Positions 1 to 7,660 are shown, counted from the first letter of the stretch. The stretch is 17,516 nt of DNA from an uncultured Bifidobacterium sp. (GCA_937874315.1 CALNAE010000283.1:1-17516); one strand, 5' to 3'. A program made the numbers and translations. The notes: generated by a model from the sequence alone, not told the origin.

Positions 1-965
1 TAATCGCCGTCCGGCCCGATGGTCATCGCATCGTCGTGCGTGCGGCCGGAATGGATTGCCTCGTTGATCGTGCTGATATTAGTCGGATCGACGATATAGT
101 TACGTCCGTCCAGAGATTTCACTGGCATGACCCAACCGCCATGGGTCATGTAGAGCCTGTCGGCTTCGCATAATTCGGCGAAGGGCAGTTTGCGGTAGGC
201 GGTGGATCGTCCTTCCTGTTGAGCCCATGCAAAGAGCTCCCGTTGCGAAGTGCCGTTGAGAATGCCGATACGTGGATCCGGCGTGACGAAGGCATCGCCG
301 AATTGGGCGACGATGGAGGAATTCGGACATTCCAGGGTGAATCCATCGGTTGTGACGGTTACGGCGTCGTCGACGCCCCGTCGATCGCATTCGCGGTGCA
401 TGGATTGATTCACCGCATAGCTCAGCGTTTTCGCACCGTTGAGCAGCCAGGGGGCCTTTGCGGTGATGCCCGAATCATAGCCGCGCGTCAGCGAGGTCAG
501 TGCGATAGGCGTCTGTGAATGCAGCGTGCCCTCGCCATCGAGGAATATCCATACGCTGGGAGTGCCGGTACATGGCGATTTCTCACCGACGCCCGTGCTC
601 GGATCGAGACCGCGAGAGATCAGAATGCGCATCAGCGGCCCCGGTTCGGCCGCATCATACCGGGCTGCGACCTGCGAGACGGCCGCGGCGAACGCCGCGA
701 TGTTCGGCTCGGGCATATTCATCAGCCGGGCGGAATCGGCCAGACGACGCAGATGGTTCTCCAGGGATACGGGGTAGCCTTTCCACACCGTCGTCGCCTC
801 GAAAATGCCATCCCCTCGCAGCACGCTGAGATCAAATGCCGAAGCGCAGGGATCATGCGGATCGATGAAATGAACCAGACCCTCGGCGTCGGCCGATACG
901 GTGGTGCTCTCGGGCTCGAATAATATCTGGGCGTTGCCGGTTGCCAGAACTATTGAGGTTGTCAT
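1..965 (-). CDS. Class IV PLP-dependent aminotransferase (aminodeoxychorismate lyase / D-amino acid transaminase family), 3' end at window edge
   Basis: This open frame begins at an ATG at 965 and reads leftwards through 321 codons to base 1. The last two bases read TA, so a stop may lie just outside. It is a fold-type IV PLP enzyme. The likely Schiff-base lysine is K179 in GAKTLSYAVNQ, followed by the family pattern of an acidic DD pair, a TDGFTLECPNSS segment with the conserved glutamate E212, and a glycine-rich phosphate-binding stretch GILNGTSQRELF (residues 234-245). The start is supported by AAGGAG at 970-975, four bases upstream. Family members include 4-amino-4-deoxychorismate lyase (folate synthesis), D-amino acid transaminase and branched-chain aminotransferases. 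The sequence places it closer to the first two, but sequence alone does not decide the substrate. It is transcribed away from the oxoproline operon and may be an ordinary housekeeping gene. Confidence 0.85.
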   Translation of the reverse strand, partial: MTTSIVLATGNAQILFEPESTTVSADAEGLVHFIDPHDPCASAFDLSVLRGDGIFEATTVWKGYPVSLENHLRRLADSARLMNMPEPNIAAFAAAVSQVAARYDAAEPGPLMRILISRGLDPSTGVGEKSPCTGTPSVWIFLDGEGTLHSQTPIALTSLTRGYDSGITAKAPWLLNGAKTLSYAVNQSMHRECDRRGVDDAVTVTTDGFTLECPNSSIVAQFGDAFVTPDPRIGILNGTSQRELFAWAQQEGRSTAYRKLPFAELCEADRLYMTHGGWVMPVKSLDGRNYIVDPTNISTINEAIHSGRTHDDAMTIGPDGD

Positions 966-1220
966 CGTGCTCCTTGCGTGCTGCATGCCTGTGAATCCCA
1001 AAATCGTCTGGATCCAAAGGGTCATTTGAAATGTCACGCTTAAGATAACCCGCGGATATTACCGTGAGATGCCGCTGCGTTATGCGCATGTAACATGGTC
1101 GAATCATCCGCGGCCGCCGTTTTGAACGCGATGGCGGCGGTCTGCCCGGCCGCTGAGTAACATGACCGGCGAATGTCCGTAACGACGGCTTAATGGCGCC
1201 GACCTACCGTCGTATCACAA

Positions 1221-1234
1221 GTTGCTTACGCAAC
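1221..1234. repeat. Perfect 5-bp inverted repeat, candidate operator
   Basis: The bases read GTTGC-TTAC-GCAAC, a perfect dyad with a four-base centre. It sits about 25 bases before the ribosome site of the first operon gene. Its position suits a repressor site or a small leader hairpin. No regulator gene is in the window to assign to it, and a five-base arm can arise by chance. Confidence 0.3.
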
Positions 1235-1258
1235 GCATACCGGGTTCACGTGCGACAT

Positions 1259-1265
1259 GGAGGAG
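1259..1265 (+). promoter_or_regulatory. Ribosome binding site that fixes the ycsI-family start
   Basis: GGAGGAG lies six bases before the ATG at 1272. An in-frame ATG at 1257 overlaps the front of this site and cannot use it, so 1272 is the likelier start. Confidence 0.8.
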
Positions 1266-1271
1266 ACGGGG

Positions 1272-2075
1272 ATGCAGCAGGCAGAGGCGTCGTTGAATGC
1301 GGATACATCGCCGCGCGAGGCGCGTGAAGTGTTCCGACGGGGTGGGCTGCGACCCACGTGCGGCATCGCCAAGGGTTTTGCGCAGGCCAATATGATTGCC
1401 CTGCCTCGGCGATATGCGTTTGATTTTCTGTTGTTCGCCCAGCGCAATCCCAAGCCCTGCCCGGTTCTTGACGTGCTCGAGCCGGGATCCCATACGCCGA
1501 GTGTCGCCGCGAATTCGGATATCCGCACCGACATCCCACAGTACCGCGTCTGGCGCGACGGCAGACTGGTCGAGACATGTGCCGACATCAGTGACGTTTG
1601 GGCCGAACACGAGGATCTGGTGACGTTTCTGATCGGGTGCAGTTTCACCTTCGAGTTCCCGCTGATGGACGCCGGCATACCGGTGCGGCATATTCCCGCC
1701 GGCAGGAACGTACCGATGTACGATACGTCGATCAGGTGTCGCACCGCCGGTCGGTTCAGTTCGACCATGGTCGTTTCGATGCGGGGGATCCAGCCGGACC
1801 GTATCGCCGACGCGGTGCGAATCTCTGGCTATTATCCCAGCGTTCACGGAGCGCCCGTGCAGATCGGCGAACCGGAGCGCATCGGCATTACGGACCTGGG
1901 GCATCCCGATTACGGTGATCCACCGGTGTTGCAAGACGGCGACATTCCGGTGTTCTGGGCCTGCGGAGTGACGCCGCAGGCGGCGGTAATGGCGTCGAAA
2001 CCGTCATTCGCCATCACCCATGCCCCGGGATACATGTTCATCACGGACGTGCCGGATCGGCGTTATATGGTGTGA
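1272..2075 (+). CDS. YcsI/DUF1445 family putative hydro-lyase (D-glutamate cyclase N-terminal-type domain)
   Basis: A 267-residue protein that matches the YcsI/DUF1445 family over its whole length. Landmarks are RNPKPCPVLDV (58-68), a DIRTDIPQYRV segment, FLIGCSFTFE (119-128), HGAPVQIG, VFWACGVTPQA (227-237) and ITHAPGYMFITD (248-259). The family is annotated as a putative hydro-lyase, and in animals the same domain forms the N-terminal half of mitochondrial D-glutamate cyclase, which dehydrates D-glutamate to 5-oxo-D-proline. It is the first gene of the operon, 48 bases before pxpA. In Bacillus subtilis ycsI likewise sits beside ycsF and the kipI-kipA genes. A cyclase role here is inferred from family and context. 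The DUF4392 partner half is encoded at the far end of the same operon. Confidence 0.9.
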   Translation: MQQAEASLNADTSPREAREVFRRGGLRPTCGIAKGFAQANMIALPRRYAFDFLLFAQRNPKPCPVLDVLEPGSHTPSVAANSDIRTDIPQYRVWRDGRLVETCADISDVWAEHEDLVTFLIGCSFTFEFPLMDAGIPVRHIPAGRNVPMYDTSIRCRTAGRFSSTMVVSMRGIQPDRIADAVRISGYYPSVHGAPVQIGEPERIGITDLGHPDYGDPPVLQDGDIPVFWACGVTPQAAVMASKPSFAITHAPGYMFITDVPDRRYMV

Positions 2076-2110
2076 GATCGTCGAGAATCTGCACGCACTC
2101 AAACTACTGA

Positions 2111-2117
2111 AGGAGGT
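2111..2117 (+). promoter_or_regulatory. Ribosome binding site supporting the GTG start of pxpA
   Basis: AGGAGGT lies six bases before a GTG at 2124. It supports a start that adds about 40 residues ahead of the conserved YcsF/PxpA core. No comparable site precedes the shorter GTG start at 2241. Confidence 0.75.
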
Positions 2118-2123
2118 CATATC

Positions 2124-3002
2124 GTGTCATCGCTTACCGTCTTATCGGATCATGATGCGCAGGGAGACTTGATCAATGACGCGCGCGTCGGCGTGGGCGG
2201 CCCGTCGGTTGCGGGTACGAATCGGACGGAACGACGTTCGGTGAGCGTTGATCTCAACAGCGATATGGGGGAGAGCTATGGCCGATGGGTCTTAGGTGAT
2301 GACCGCGCTCTGCTCAATACGGTGTCCAGCGCGAATATCGCATGTGGCTTCCATGCCGGCGACCCTACGGTGATGCTGCGAACGGTCGCCGGTGCCGCTC
2401 AGAACGGTGTATGTATCGGTGCCCATGTTGCGTACCACGATCTCGCGGGTTTTGGTCGTAGATTCGTCGACGAGCAGCCTGACGAGCTCACGGCCGACAT
2501 CATCTATCAGATAGGCGCATTGCAAGGCATGGCTTGCGCCGTGGGGGCGAAGGTCTCGTACGTGAAGCCGCATGGCGCGTTGTACAACCGGATCGCCACG
2601 GACGAGCGACATGCGAGGGCGGTGGTCGATGCGATCAAGGCGATCGACGGGCGCTTGGGACTGCTCACATTGCCGGGTTCTGTTGTGGGTGATATCGCCC
2701 AACGTGAAGGTCTGCGCGTCTATCGTGAGGCGTTCGCCGATCGCGCGTATCTGCCCGATGGCCATCTGGTGCCGCGGACGAGGCCGGGAGCCGTGATCAC
2801 CGACGTCGACGCGGTGACCGACCGGGTCCTGCGAATGGTGACCGAGGGGAGAGTTCAGGCCATCGACGGATCGACGGTAACGGTCCATGCGGACTCCGTA
2901 TGCGTGCATGGGGACAGCCAGGGCGCCGTCGCGATGGCGGCCGCCATCAAGGCGCGTCTGCAATCGCAAGGCGTGTCCGTCGCTTCATTCATCGGACGCT
3001 GA
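2124..3002 (+). CDS. pxpA: 5-oxoprolinase subunit A (LamB/YcsF family)
   Basis: A 292-residue cytosolic protein of the LamB/YcsF family. PxpA works with PxpB and PxpC in the ATP-dependent opening of 5-oxoproline to glutamate. Core motifs are VDLNSDMGES (42-51), NIACGFHAGDP (71-81), GAHVAYHDLAGFGRR (99-113) and KPHGALYN (148-155), typical of the family's metal-binding barrel. The usual length is near 250 residues. The excess is an N-terminal extension of about 40 polar residues before the core, with no signal peptide features. The GTG start is chosen for its strong ribosome site. The stop is one base ahead of the next ATG, so pxpA and the pxpB-pxpC fusion are probably translationally coupled. 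Confidence 0.95.
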   Translation: MSSLTVLSDHDAQGDLINDARVGVGGPSVAGTNRTERRSVSVDLNSDMGESYGRWVLGDDRALLNTVSSANIACGFHAGDPTVMLRTVAGAAQNGVCIGAHVAYHDLAGFGRRFVDEQPDELTADIIYQIGALQGMACAVGAKVSYVKPHGALYNRIATDERHARAVVDAIKAIDGRLGLLTLPGSVVGDIAQREGLRVYREAFADRAYLPDGHLVPRTRPGAVITDVDAVTDRVLRMVTEGRVQAIDGSTVTVHADSVCVHGDSQGAVAMAAAIKARLQSQGVSVASFIGR

Positions 3003-3003
3003 C

Positions 3004-4785
3004 ATGGGACGGCTGCGAATCCTCAAGGCCGGCGAGACGGCGATGCTTATCGAAACCGATGGGTTGGATGCCGCCATGGGATTGTACGACTCGATTCAGG
3101 ATGCCCGGCAACGCCTCGAGGACGGCCACCGGGGCAACGACGACGGCAGCAATCGTGACGAAGGCGACGATGCCGCATTCGCGGCGATCCGAGAGGTCAT
3201 TCCGGCGGCCCGTACGGTTCTGGTGAGCTATGAACCGTTGCTGGTCTCGGCTCGGGAATTGGGCCGGGCCATACGCCGACTGGGTGTCGTCGCGGCCACG
3301 CATCGCGACGACACCCACGCAAGAACCGTCGTGGTTCCGGTCGTGTATGACGGCGAAGACTTGGAGGGTGTCGCCAAGGTGCTGGGCATGAGCGTGCAAT
3401 CGCTTATCGCGTGGCATACGGCCAAACCTTGGCGTGCCGCGTTTACTGGTTTCGCTCCGGGCTTCGCATACCTGACCGGAGGATCGCGCATCCATGACGT
3501 GCCGAGGCGCGCGGAACCGCGGTTGAGCGTGCCGGCGGGGTCGGTGGGCTTGGCGGGACGGTTCAGCGGCGTGTATCCGCGTGCCAGTTCCGGCGGGTGG
3601 CAGCTTATCGGCGCGACCGATATGGTCATGTGGGATGATCGGGGTGATCCTCCGGCAACGATCAGCCCGGGAGATCGTGTGAGTTTCCGGGCCGTGCGTG
3701 AGCATGTCGCGGTCATGGTGGTGCCTACGGCACGGCATGGTTTCGAACCAACTGGCCGAACGCCGGGAGACGACCCCGCGCTGCGCGTGGTGCGTCCGGG
3801 GATGCTTGCGGTTGTCGAGGATGACGGTCGCGTGGCCGCTCGCCTAGGGGTGACAGGCTCCGGATCGGCGGATCGCGCGGCCGCGCACGTGGCGAATGCA
3901 TTGGTCGGCAACCCCGATGGTGAACCCGTCATCGAACTGACCGGTGGCAATGCCGAATTCACGGCGTTCAGAGACGTGGTGATCGCCATCACCGGTGCGC
4001 CCGTGCCGATTGTTATTCGCGGTGCTGCTGAACACTCGGCAGACGATGAAGCAGACGATTCACATACGGATACAAATAGTGCGCGTCGAGGTGCGGCTCA
4101 GACATCGCCCGAGGTCAGACGAGTCGAGCAGCGCATCGAGCGCCAGGAAGCTTTCTTGCTGCGCTCCGGTGAGTCGATGACCCTCGCCACGCCGTCCAGC
4201 GGGTTGCGCGACTACCTCGCAGTACAGGGTGGTTTCGCCGTGCGCCGCGTGCTGGGCAGTGCGTCGAGCGACACCATGGCGCGACTCGGCCCTAGGCCGT
4301 TGGCCGCCGGTGAGGTGCTCTATGCCGCGGGACATCCGCATCGCACGGTGGGATTGCCCATGTCATGGGCCGCACTGCCGACCACGACCACGATCACCGA
4401 GCTGGCGTTGGAGCTGGGGCCGCGTGACGATTGGTTCGCCGAACGCACGTTGGCGGATCTGCCGAAGATGATATGGACGCTCACCCCGCGGTCCAACCGG
4501 GTTGGTCTGCGACTGCACGGCGATGTGGGACTTCGGCGCAGCGTCACGAGCGAACTGGTAAGTGAGGCGACCGTGCCCGGCTCGATCGAGGTGCCCAGTG
4601 ATGGCCAGCCGGTGCTGTTCCTCTGCGATCAGCCGGTGACCGGTGGTTATCCGGTTATCGGCGTGTTGACCAGACGGGCGCTGGCAACGGCTGCGCAACT
4701 GCCCATCGGAGCGAAGATCCGGTTGGTGCCGCTGGATCCGTGTCGCCGACACCATGCGTTCCACGGACCATCGAAAGAAGGCTGA
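3004..4785 (+). CDS. Fused 5-oxoprolinase subunits B and C (PxpB-PxpC; KipI-KipA / biotin-dependent carboxyltransferase-like)
   Basis: A 593-residue fusion of two proteins that are usually separate. Residues 1 to about 245 are PxpB/KipI, with LVSYEPL, the signature GFAPGFAYLTG (149-159), RLSVPAGSVGLAG and the typical end SPGDRVSFRAV. Residues 260-593 are PxpC/KipA, with RPGMLAVVEDDGR, ANALVGNPDG, LRDYLAVQGGF, LGPRDDWF, a SNRVGLRLHG segment and VTGGYPVIGVLTR near the end. A hydrophilic, low-complexity insert (about 343-385, rich in Asp, Glu, Ser and Arg) interrupts the PxpC domain. The frame is open further upstream, but the ATG at 3004, one base after the pxpA stop, gives a proper KipI N-terminus. 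The same two domains form the carboxyltransferase part of urea carboxylase, which matters because the next gene is a biotin carboxylase. Confidence 0.93.
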   Translation: MGRLRILKAGETAMLIETDGLDAAMGLYDSIQDARQRLEDGHRGNDDGSNRDEGDDAAFAAIREVIPAARTVLVSYEPLLVSARELGRAIRRLGVVAATHRDDTHARTVVVPVVYDGEDLEGVAKVLGMSVQSLIAWHTAKPWRAAFTGFAPGFAYLTGGSRIHDVPRRAEPRLSVPAGSVGLAGRFSGVYPRASSGGWQLIGATDMVMWDDRGDPPATISPGDRVSFRAVREHVAVMVVPTARHGFEPTGRTPGDDPALRVVRPGMLAVVEDDGRVAARLGVTGSGSADRAAAHVANALVGNPDGEPVIELTGGNAEFTAFRDVVIAITGAPVPIVIRGAAEHSADDEADDSHTDTNSARRGAAQTSPEVRRVEQRIERQEAFLLRSGESMTLATPSSGLRDYLAVQGGFAVRRVLGSASSDTMARLGPRPLAAGEVLYAAGHPHRTVGLPMSWAALPTTTTITELALELGPRDDWFAERTLADLPKMIWTLTPRSNRVGLRLHGDVGLRRSVTSELVSEATVPGSIEVPSDGQPVLFLCDQPVTGGYPVIGVLTRRALATAAQLPIGAKIRLVPLDPCRRHHAFHGPSKEG

Positions 4786-4788
4786 GCG

Positions 4789-6603
4789 ATGAACAAGCAA
4801 CTGCAACGGGTATTGATTGCGAATCGATCCGAAATCGCGGTGCGGATCATTCATGCCTGCCATGATCAGGGCAGAACCGCAATCGCCATCTACGCCGATG
4901 ACGACGCCGATTCGCTGTTCGTGCAGCTGGCGGATGAATCGTATGCCTTGCAAGGGCGCTCGCCACGCGAAACCTATCTCGATATCGGCAAGATCATCGC
5001 CATCGCGCGTCGTTGTCATGCCGATGCCGTCCATCCCGGATATGGGTTTCTATCGGAAAACGCGGATTTTGCCCAGGCCGTGTCGGATGCCGGCATGGCG
5101 TGGATCGGGCCGTCTCCGCAGACCATCCGCGCCTTAGGCGACAAGGTCGAGGCGCGTCGCATCGCGGCGGCGGTCGGTGCACCGATGGTGCCTGGCACCA
5201 CGACCCCGGTTCGCGATGCGGGTGAGATTGCGGATTTCGCGCGAAGGTTCGGGTTTCCTGTGGCCATCAAGGCCGTTCATGGCGGCGGTGGACGCGGCAT
5301 GAAGGTGGTGCGGCGCATTGAGGATATCGAAGAGGCATTGCTCAGCGCGAGTCATGAGGCGCAGGTGGCGTTCGGGAATGGTGATTGCTTCATCGAACGG
5401 TTTCTGGACCATCCTCGGCACGTCGAAGTCCAAGTGCTCGGGGACACATACGGTCACGTTCTAGCCATAGGAACGCGCGACTGTTCGCTGCAGCGACGAA
5501 ACCAGAAGCTCATCGAGGAGGCACCTGCGCCGTTTCTGGACGTTTCCGTTGCGCAACGGCTTAAGGACGCCGCTGTGGCGATATGCGAGCGGACGGGGTA
5601 TATCAGCGCGGGGACCGTCGAATTCCTGGTGGATGACGATGGTTCGGCTTCCTTCATGGAAGTCAATACGAGAATTCAGGTCGAGCATCCGGTCACTGAA
5701 GCGGTCACCGGAATAGATCTCGTCGCTCAGCAATTGCGTATCGCGCAGGGAGGATCCATCGCCGATCTTGACGTGCATACCCATGGTCATGCCATCGAAA
5801 TGCGCATCAATGCCGAGGATCCGGCGCATGGTTTCGTGCCGTATCCCGGCGTGATCAAGACGCTGCGTACCCCAAGCGGCCCAGGCATCCGTTTCGATAC
5901 GGGTATCGCCGTCGGTTCCCGGGTCAGCGATCAATTCGATTCCATGCTGGCCAAACTCGTGGTCCACGCCGATACCAGGGCGGAGTGTCTGGCGCGAGCT
6001 CGCAGGGCGCTGCGCGAACTGCGCATCGAAGGCGTGCCAACCGTCGTTACCTTTGACAGGGTGGTGCTGGAGAACTCTGACTTCACCGCGGAGCAACGGT
6101 TCGGCGTCTACACGCGGTGGATCGAGGAGAAGCTGTTGCCCGACATCGACATGGAGCGTTTAGATGAGCAAAGCTACGGTCCGCGCGCGGCGGATGTCAT
6201 CGTTTCACGCGCATGGATCGAAATAGACGGTCGCCGCGTGCAGGTGGGGCTGCCGGCTGGTTGTATGGTCAACGGTGGCCAAGCGGGATTCGCCCGGTTG
6301 AACGACCGCGCGGCAGGCGGTACGTATTCGGCCGATTCGGGCGAAGGAGACGCCGACTCCGTCGAGCGATCGCCACAGGACGCCGCAGTCAAGGCCACCA
6401 TCAGCGGAACGCTGGTGCGCTGGCTCGTCGAGGACGGGCGATTGGCACGAGCAGATGAGCCGATCGCAGTTCTGGAGGCCATGAAGATGGAGACTCAGAT
6501 CACGGCACCGTGCGCGGGTGTCCTGCATCATGTTCGACGGGTCGGCGAACAAATCGTCATAGCGCAGCGCATCGCCACCATCGATGTCGATTCAACGCAC
6601 TGA
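4789..6603 (+). CDS. Biotin carboxylase with C-terminal biotin carrier (BCCP) domain
   Basis: A 604-residue acyl-CoA/urea carboxylase-type alpha subunit. It should use ATP and bicarbonate to carboxylate biotin on its own carrier domain. Residues 1-115 are the N-terminal domain (VLIANRSEIAVRI, HPGYGFLSENADFA). The ATP-grasp part has the glycine-rich loop HGGGGRGMK (164-172) and the catalytic stretch EVNTRIQVEHPVTE (291-304). A biotin carboxylase C-terminal domain follows. The C-terminus is a biotinyl domain with EAMKMET, biotin-accepting lysine K566. GAAGG at 4777-4781 precedes the ATG, which lies three bases after the stop of the pxpB-pxpC fusion. No carboxyltransferase beta subunit (AccD/PccB type) is present in the window. 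The obvious candidate partner is the PxpB-PxpC fusion, homologous to the urea carboxylase transferase domain. That pairing is inferred. Confidence 0.93.
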   Translation: MNKQLQRVLIANRSEIAVRIIHACHDQGRTAIAIYADDDADSLFVQLADESYALQGRSPRETYLDIGKIIAIARRCHADAVHPGYGFLSENADFAQAVSDAGMAWIGPSPQTIRALGDKVEARRIAAAVGAPMVPGTTTPVRDAGEIADFARRFGFPVAIKAVHGGGGRGMKVVRRIEDIEEALLSASHEAQVAFGNGDCFIERFLDHPRHVEVQVLGDTYGHVLAIGTRDCSLQRRNQKLIEEAPAPFLDVSVAQRLKDAAVAICERTGYISAGTVEFLVDDDGSASFMEVNTRIQVEHPVTEAVTGIDLVAQQLRIAQGGSIADLDVHTHGHAIEMRINAEDPAHGFVPYPGVIKTLRTPSGPGIRFDTGIAVGSRVSDQFDSMLAKLVVHADTRAECLARARRALRELRIEGVPTVVTFDRVVLENSDFTAEQRFGVYTRWIEEKLLPDIDMERLDEQSYGPRAADVIVSRAWIEIDGRRVQVGLPAGCMVNGGQAGFARLNDRAAGGTYSADSGEGDADSVERSPQDAAVKATISGTLVRWLVEDGRLARADEPIAVLEAMKMETQITAPCAGVLHHVRRVGEQIVIAQRIATIDVDSTH

Positions 6604-6637
6604 TGACGTCGACCCAATACGCAGCTAAGGAGATTTC

Positions 6638-7609
6638 ATGGCATCGTCGCTCGATTACGGCAACGTCTCGCACCATCGGCTTGGGAGGGCAGGACATGCC
6701 ATGTCCGGTTGGGGCAGCCTGCGGTGGTATCCGAAGATAACGCGGATTCAAAATCACGCCGCGGTTGATGTCGGACGCGGCAGTGAGACGTTGATGACCT
6801 TCGCCAGAGGTGACCTGTTTCGCGCCGCGCGGCTTCTCGCGCTCCGACAAAGAAGCAGAGCTTTGGTCGTGACCGGCTTTTACATCCCAGCGGCGAGGCG
6901 GCCGGCGGCGGAATCAGACGGGCCTGCCGGGGCGGTGGAGCTGTGCGCCGCATTGCGCGGCATCGGCGGTGAAGGCTGGTTGGTCAGTGATCAGCCGTGC
7001 GGTCCTGTGGTTACGGCGGCGGCGCAAGATACGCTGCCGGACGATCATATCCTGATTGCTCCGAGCGGGGCCGCATTCGAATTGTGGTTCGACGATATAC
7101 GTGCTTTGGTGCGGCATGAACATATCGATAGCGTCATCTTCATCGAACGCGTCGGGCCATCGTTTGACGGCATACCAAAAAACATGCGAGGTGCTGATAT
7201 GCTGCAGTGGACGGCCCCGCTGAGTCGTCTTTCGCGCTTGGGCCTGCACACCATCGGTATCGGTGACGGCGGCAATGAAATCGGCATGGGGCGCATCACG
7301 CCCTCCGCGATAGCCGATATCGTACTGCACGGTGAGACCATCGCATGCCGGGTTCCGACGCACGAATTGATTGTTGCGGGAACCTCGAATTGGGGCGGTC
7401 ATGCCTTGGTCTGCGCCCTGTATGCCCTTGGATGTCGTTCGGTGGCCTCCCTGCTTGACGAGCATTGGCATCATGCCGTGCTTGGCAGAATCGCGGCGGC
7501 CGGCGGCCTTGACGGCGTGACGTTGCTCAATACGCCGACGGTCGACGGTCTGAGCGAGACGCAATACTATCGACAGATCAACGTGTTATCGCGGTTGGCG
7601 AGAAGCTAG
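6638..7609 (+). CDS. DUF4392 family protein (D-glutamate cyclase C-terminal-type domain)
   Basis: A 323-residue protein of the DUF4392 family, the domain that makes up the C-terminal half of animal D-glutamate cyclase. Seen in order: VVTGFYIP (77-84), ESDGP (92-96), an ERVGPSFDG segment running into NMRG (170-185), GDGGNEIGMG (209-218) and GTSNWGGHALVCALYALG (248-265). The glycine-rich GDGGNE motif and the NMRG and SNWGG motifs are strongly conserved in the family. AAGGAG at 6627-6632 supports the start. It is the last gene of the operon, 34 bases after the biotin carboxylase. Its pairing with the DUF1445 gene at the operon's front implies that the two proteins act together, perhaps as a two-subunit D-glutamate cyclase. 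The exact role of each half is not known from sequence. Confidence 0.85.
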   Translation: MASSLDYGNVSHHRLGRAGHAMSGWGSLRWYPKITRIQNHAAVDVGRGSETLMTFARGDLFRAARLLALRQRSRALVVTGFYIPAARRPAAESDGPAGAVELCAALRGIGGEGWLVSDQPCGPVVTAAAQDTLPDDHILIAPSGAAFELWFDDIRALVRHEHIDSVIFIERVGPSFDGIPKNMRGADMLQWTAPLSRLSRLGLHTIGIGDGGNEIGMGRITPSAIADIVLHGETIACRVPTHELIVAGTSNWGGHALVCALYALGCRSVASLLDEHWHHAVLGRIAAAGGLDGVTLLNTPTVDGLSETQYYRQINVLSRLARS

Positions 7610-7625
7610 CAGCATCAGGAGCCGA

Positions 7626-7660
7626 CGGCTTCCGGCGTCGATGACGTGCGCCGGAGGTCG
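7626..7660. terminator. Hairpin between convergent genes, candidate terminator
   Basis: Bases 7626-7637 can pair with 7649-7660 (12 pairs, two of them G-T, 11-base loop), with TCCGGCG and CGCCGGA at the core. It lies between the ends of the convergent DUF4392 and amidotransferase genes, where a bidirectional terminator is expected. Neither side has a T-run, so intrinsic termination is uncertain. Confidence 0.35.

Larger units (their letters stand above)
966..1271. promoter_or_regulatory. Divergent control region between aminotransferase and oxoproline operon
   Basis: About 300 bases without a gene lie between two divergently transcribed units, so promoters for both are expected here. I could not pick a convincing pair of -35 and -10 boxes on either strand. 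Two structures are visible: a GC-rich inverted repeat (GCCGCC at 1113-1118 with GGCGGC at 1133-1138) and a short perfect inverted repeat at 1221-1234, which lies close to the operon start and could be an operator. No credible small ORF with a ribosome site was seen. Confidence 0.5.

Noticed and set aside
1113..1138. GC-rich inverted repeat as a terminator
   Set aside because: It lies between divergent gene starts, where no transcript should end, and it has no T-run. Such short GC arms are common by chance at this base composition.
1215..1934. 239-codon minus-strand open frame opposite the ycsI-family gene
   Set aside because: It is a high-GC antisense shadow with an Arg/His-rich composition and no family features, while the plus strand matches a known family across its length.
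2887..3003. Longer start for the pxpB-pxpC fusion inside pxpA
   Set aside because: The extra residues are an off-frame reading of pxpA. The ATG at 3004 gives a normal KipI N-terminus directly after the pxpA stop.
4789..6603. The housekeeping acetyl-CoA carboxylase alpha subunit
   Set aside because: The protein family is compatible, but its position inside the pxp operon and the lack of an AccD-type gene nearby argue for a dedicated role. Without the rest of the genome it cannot be fully excluded.
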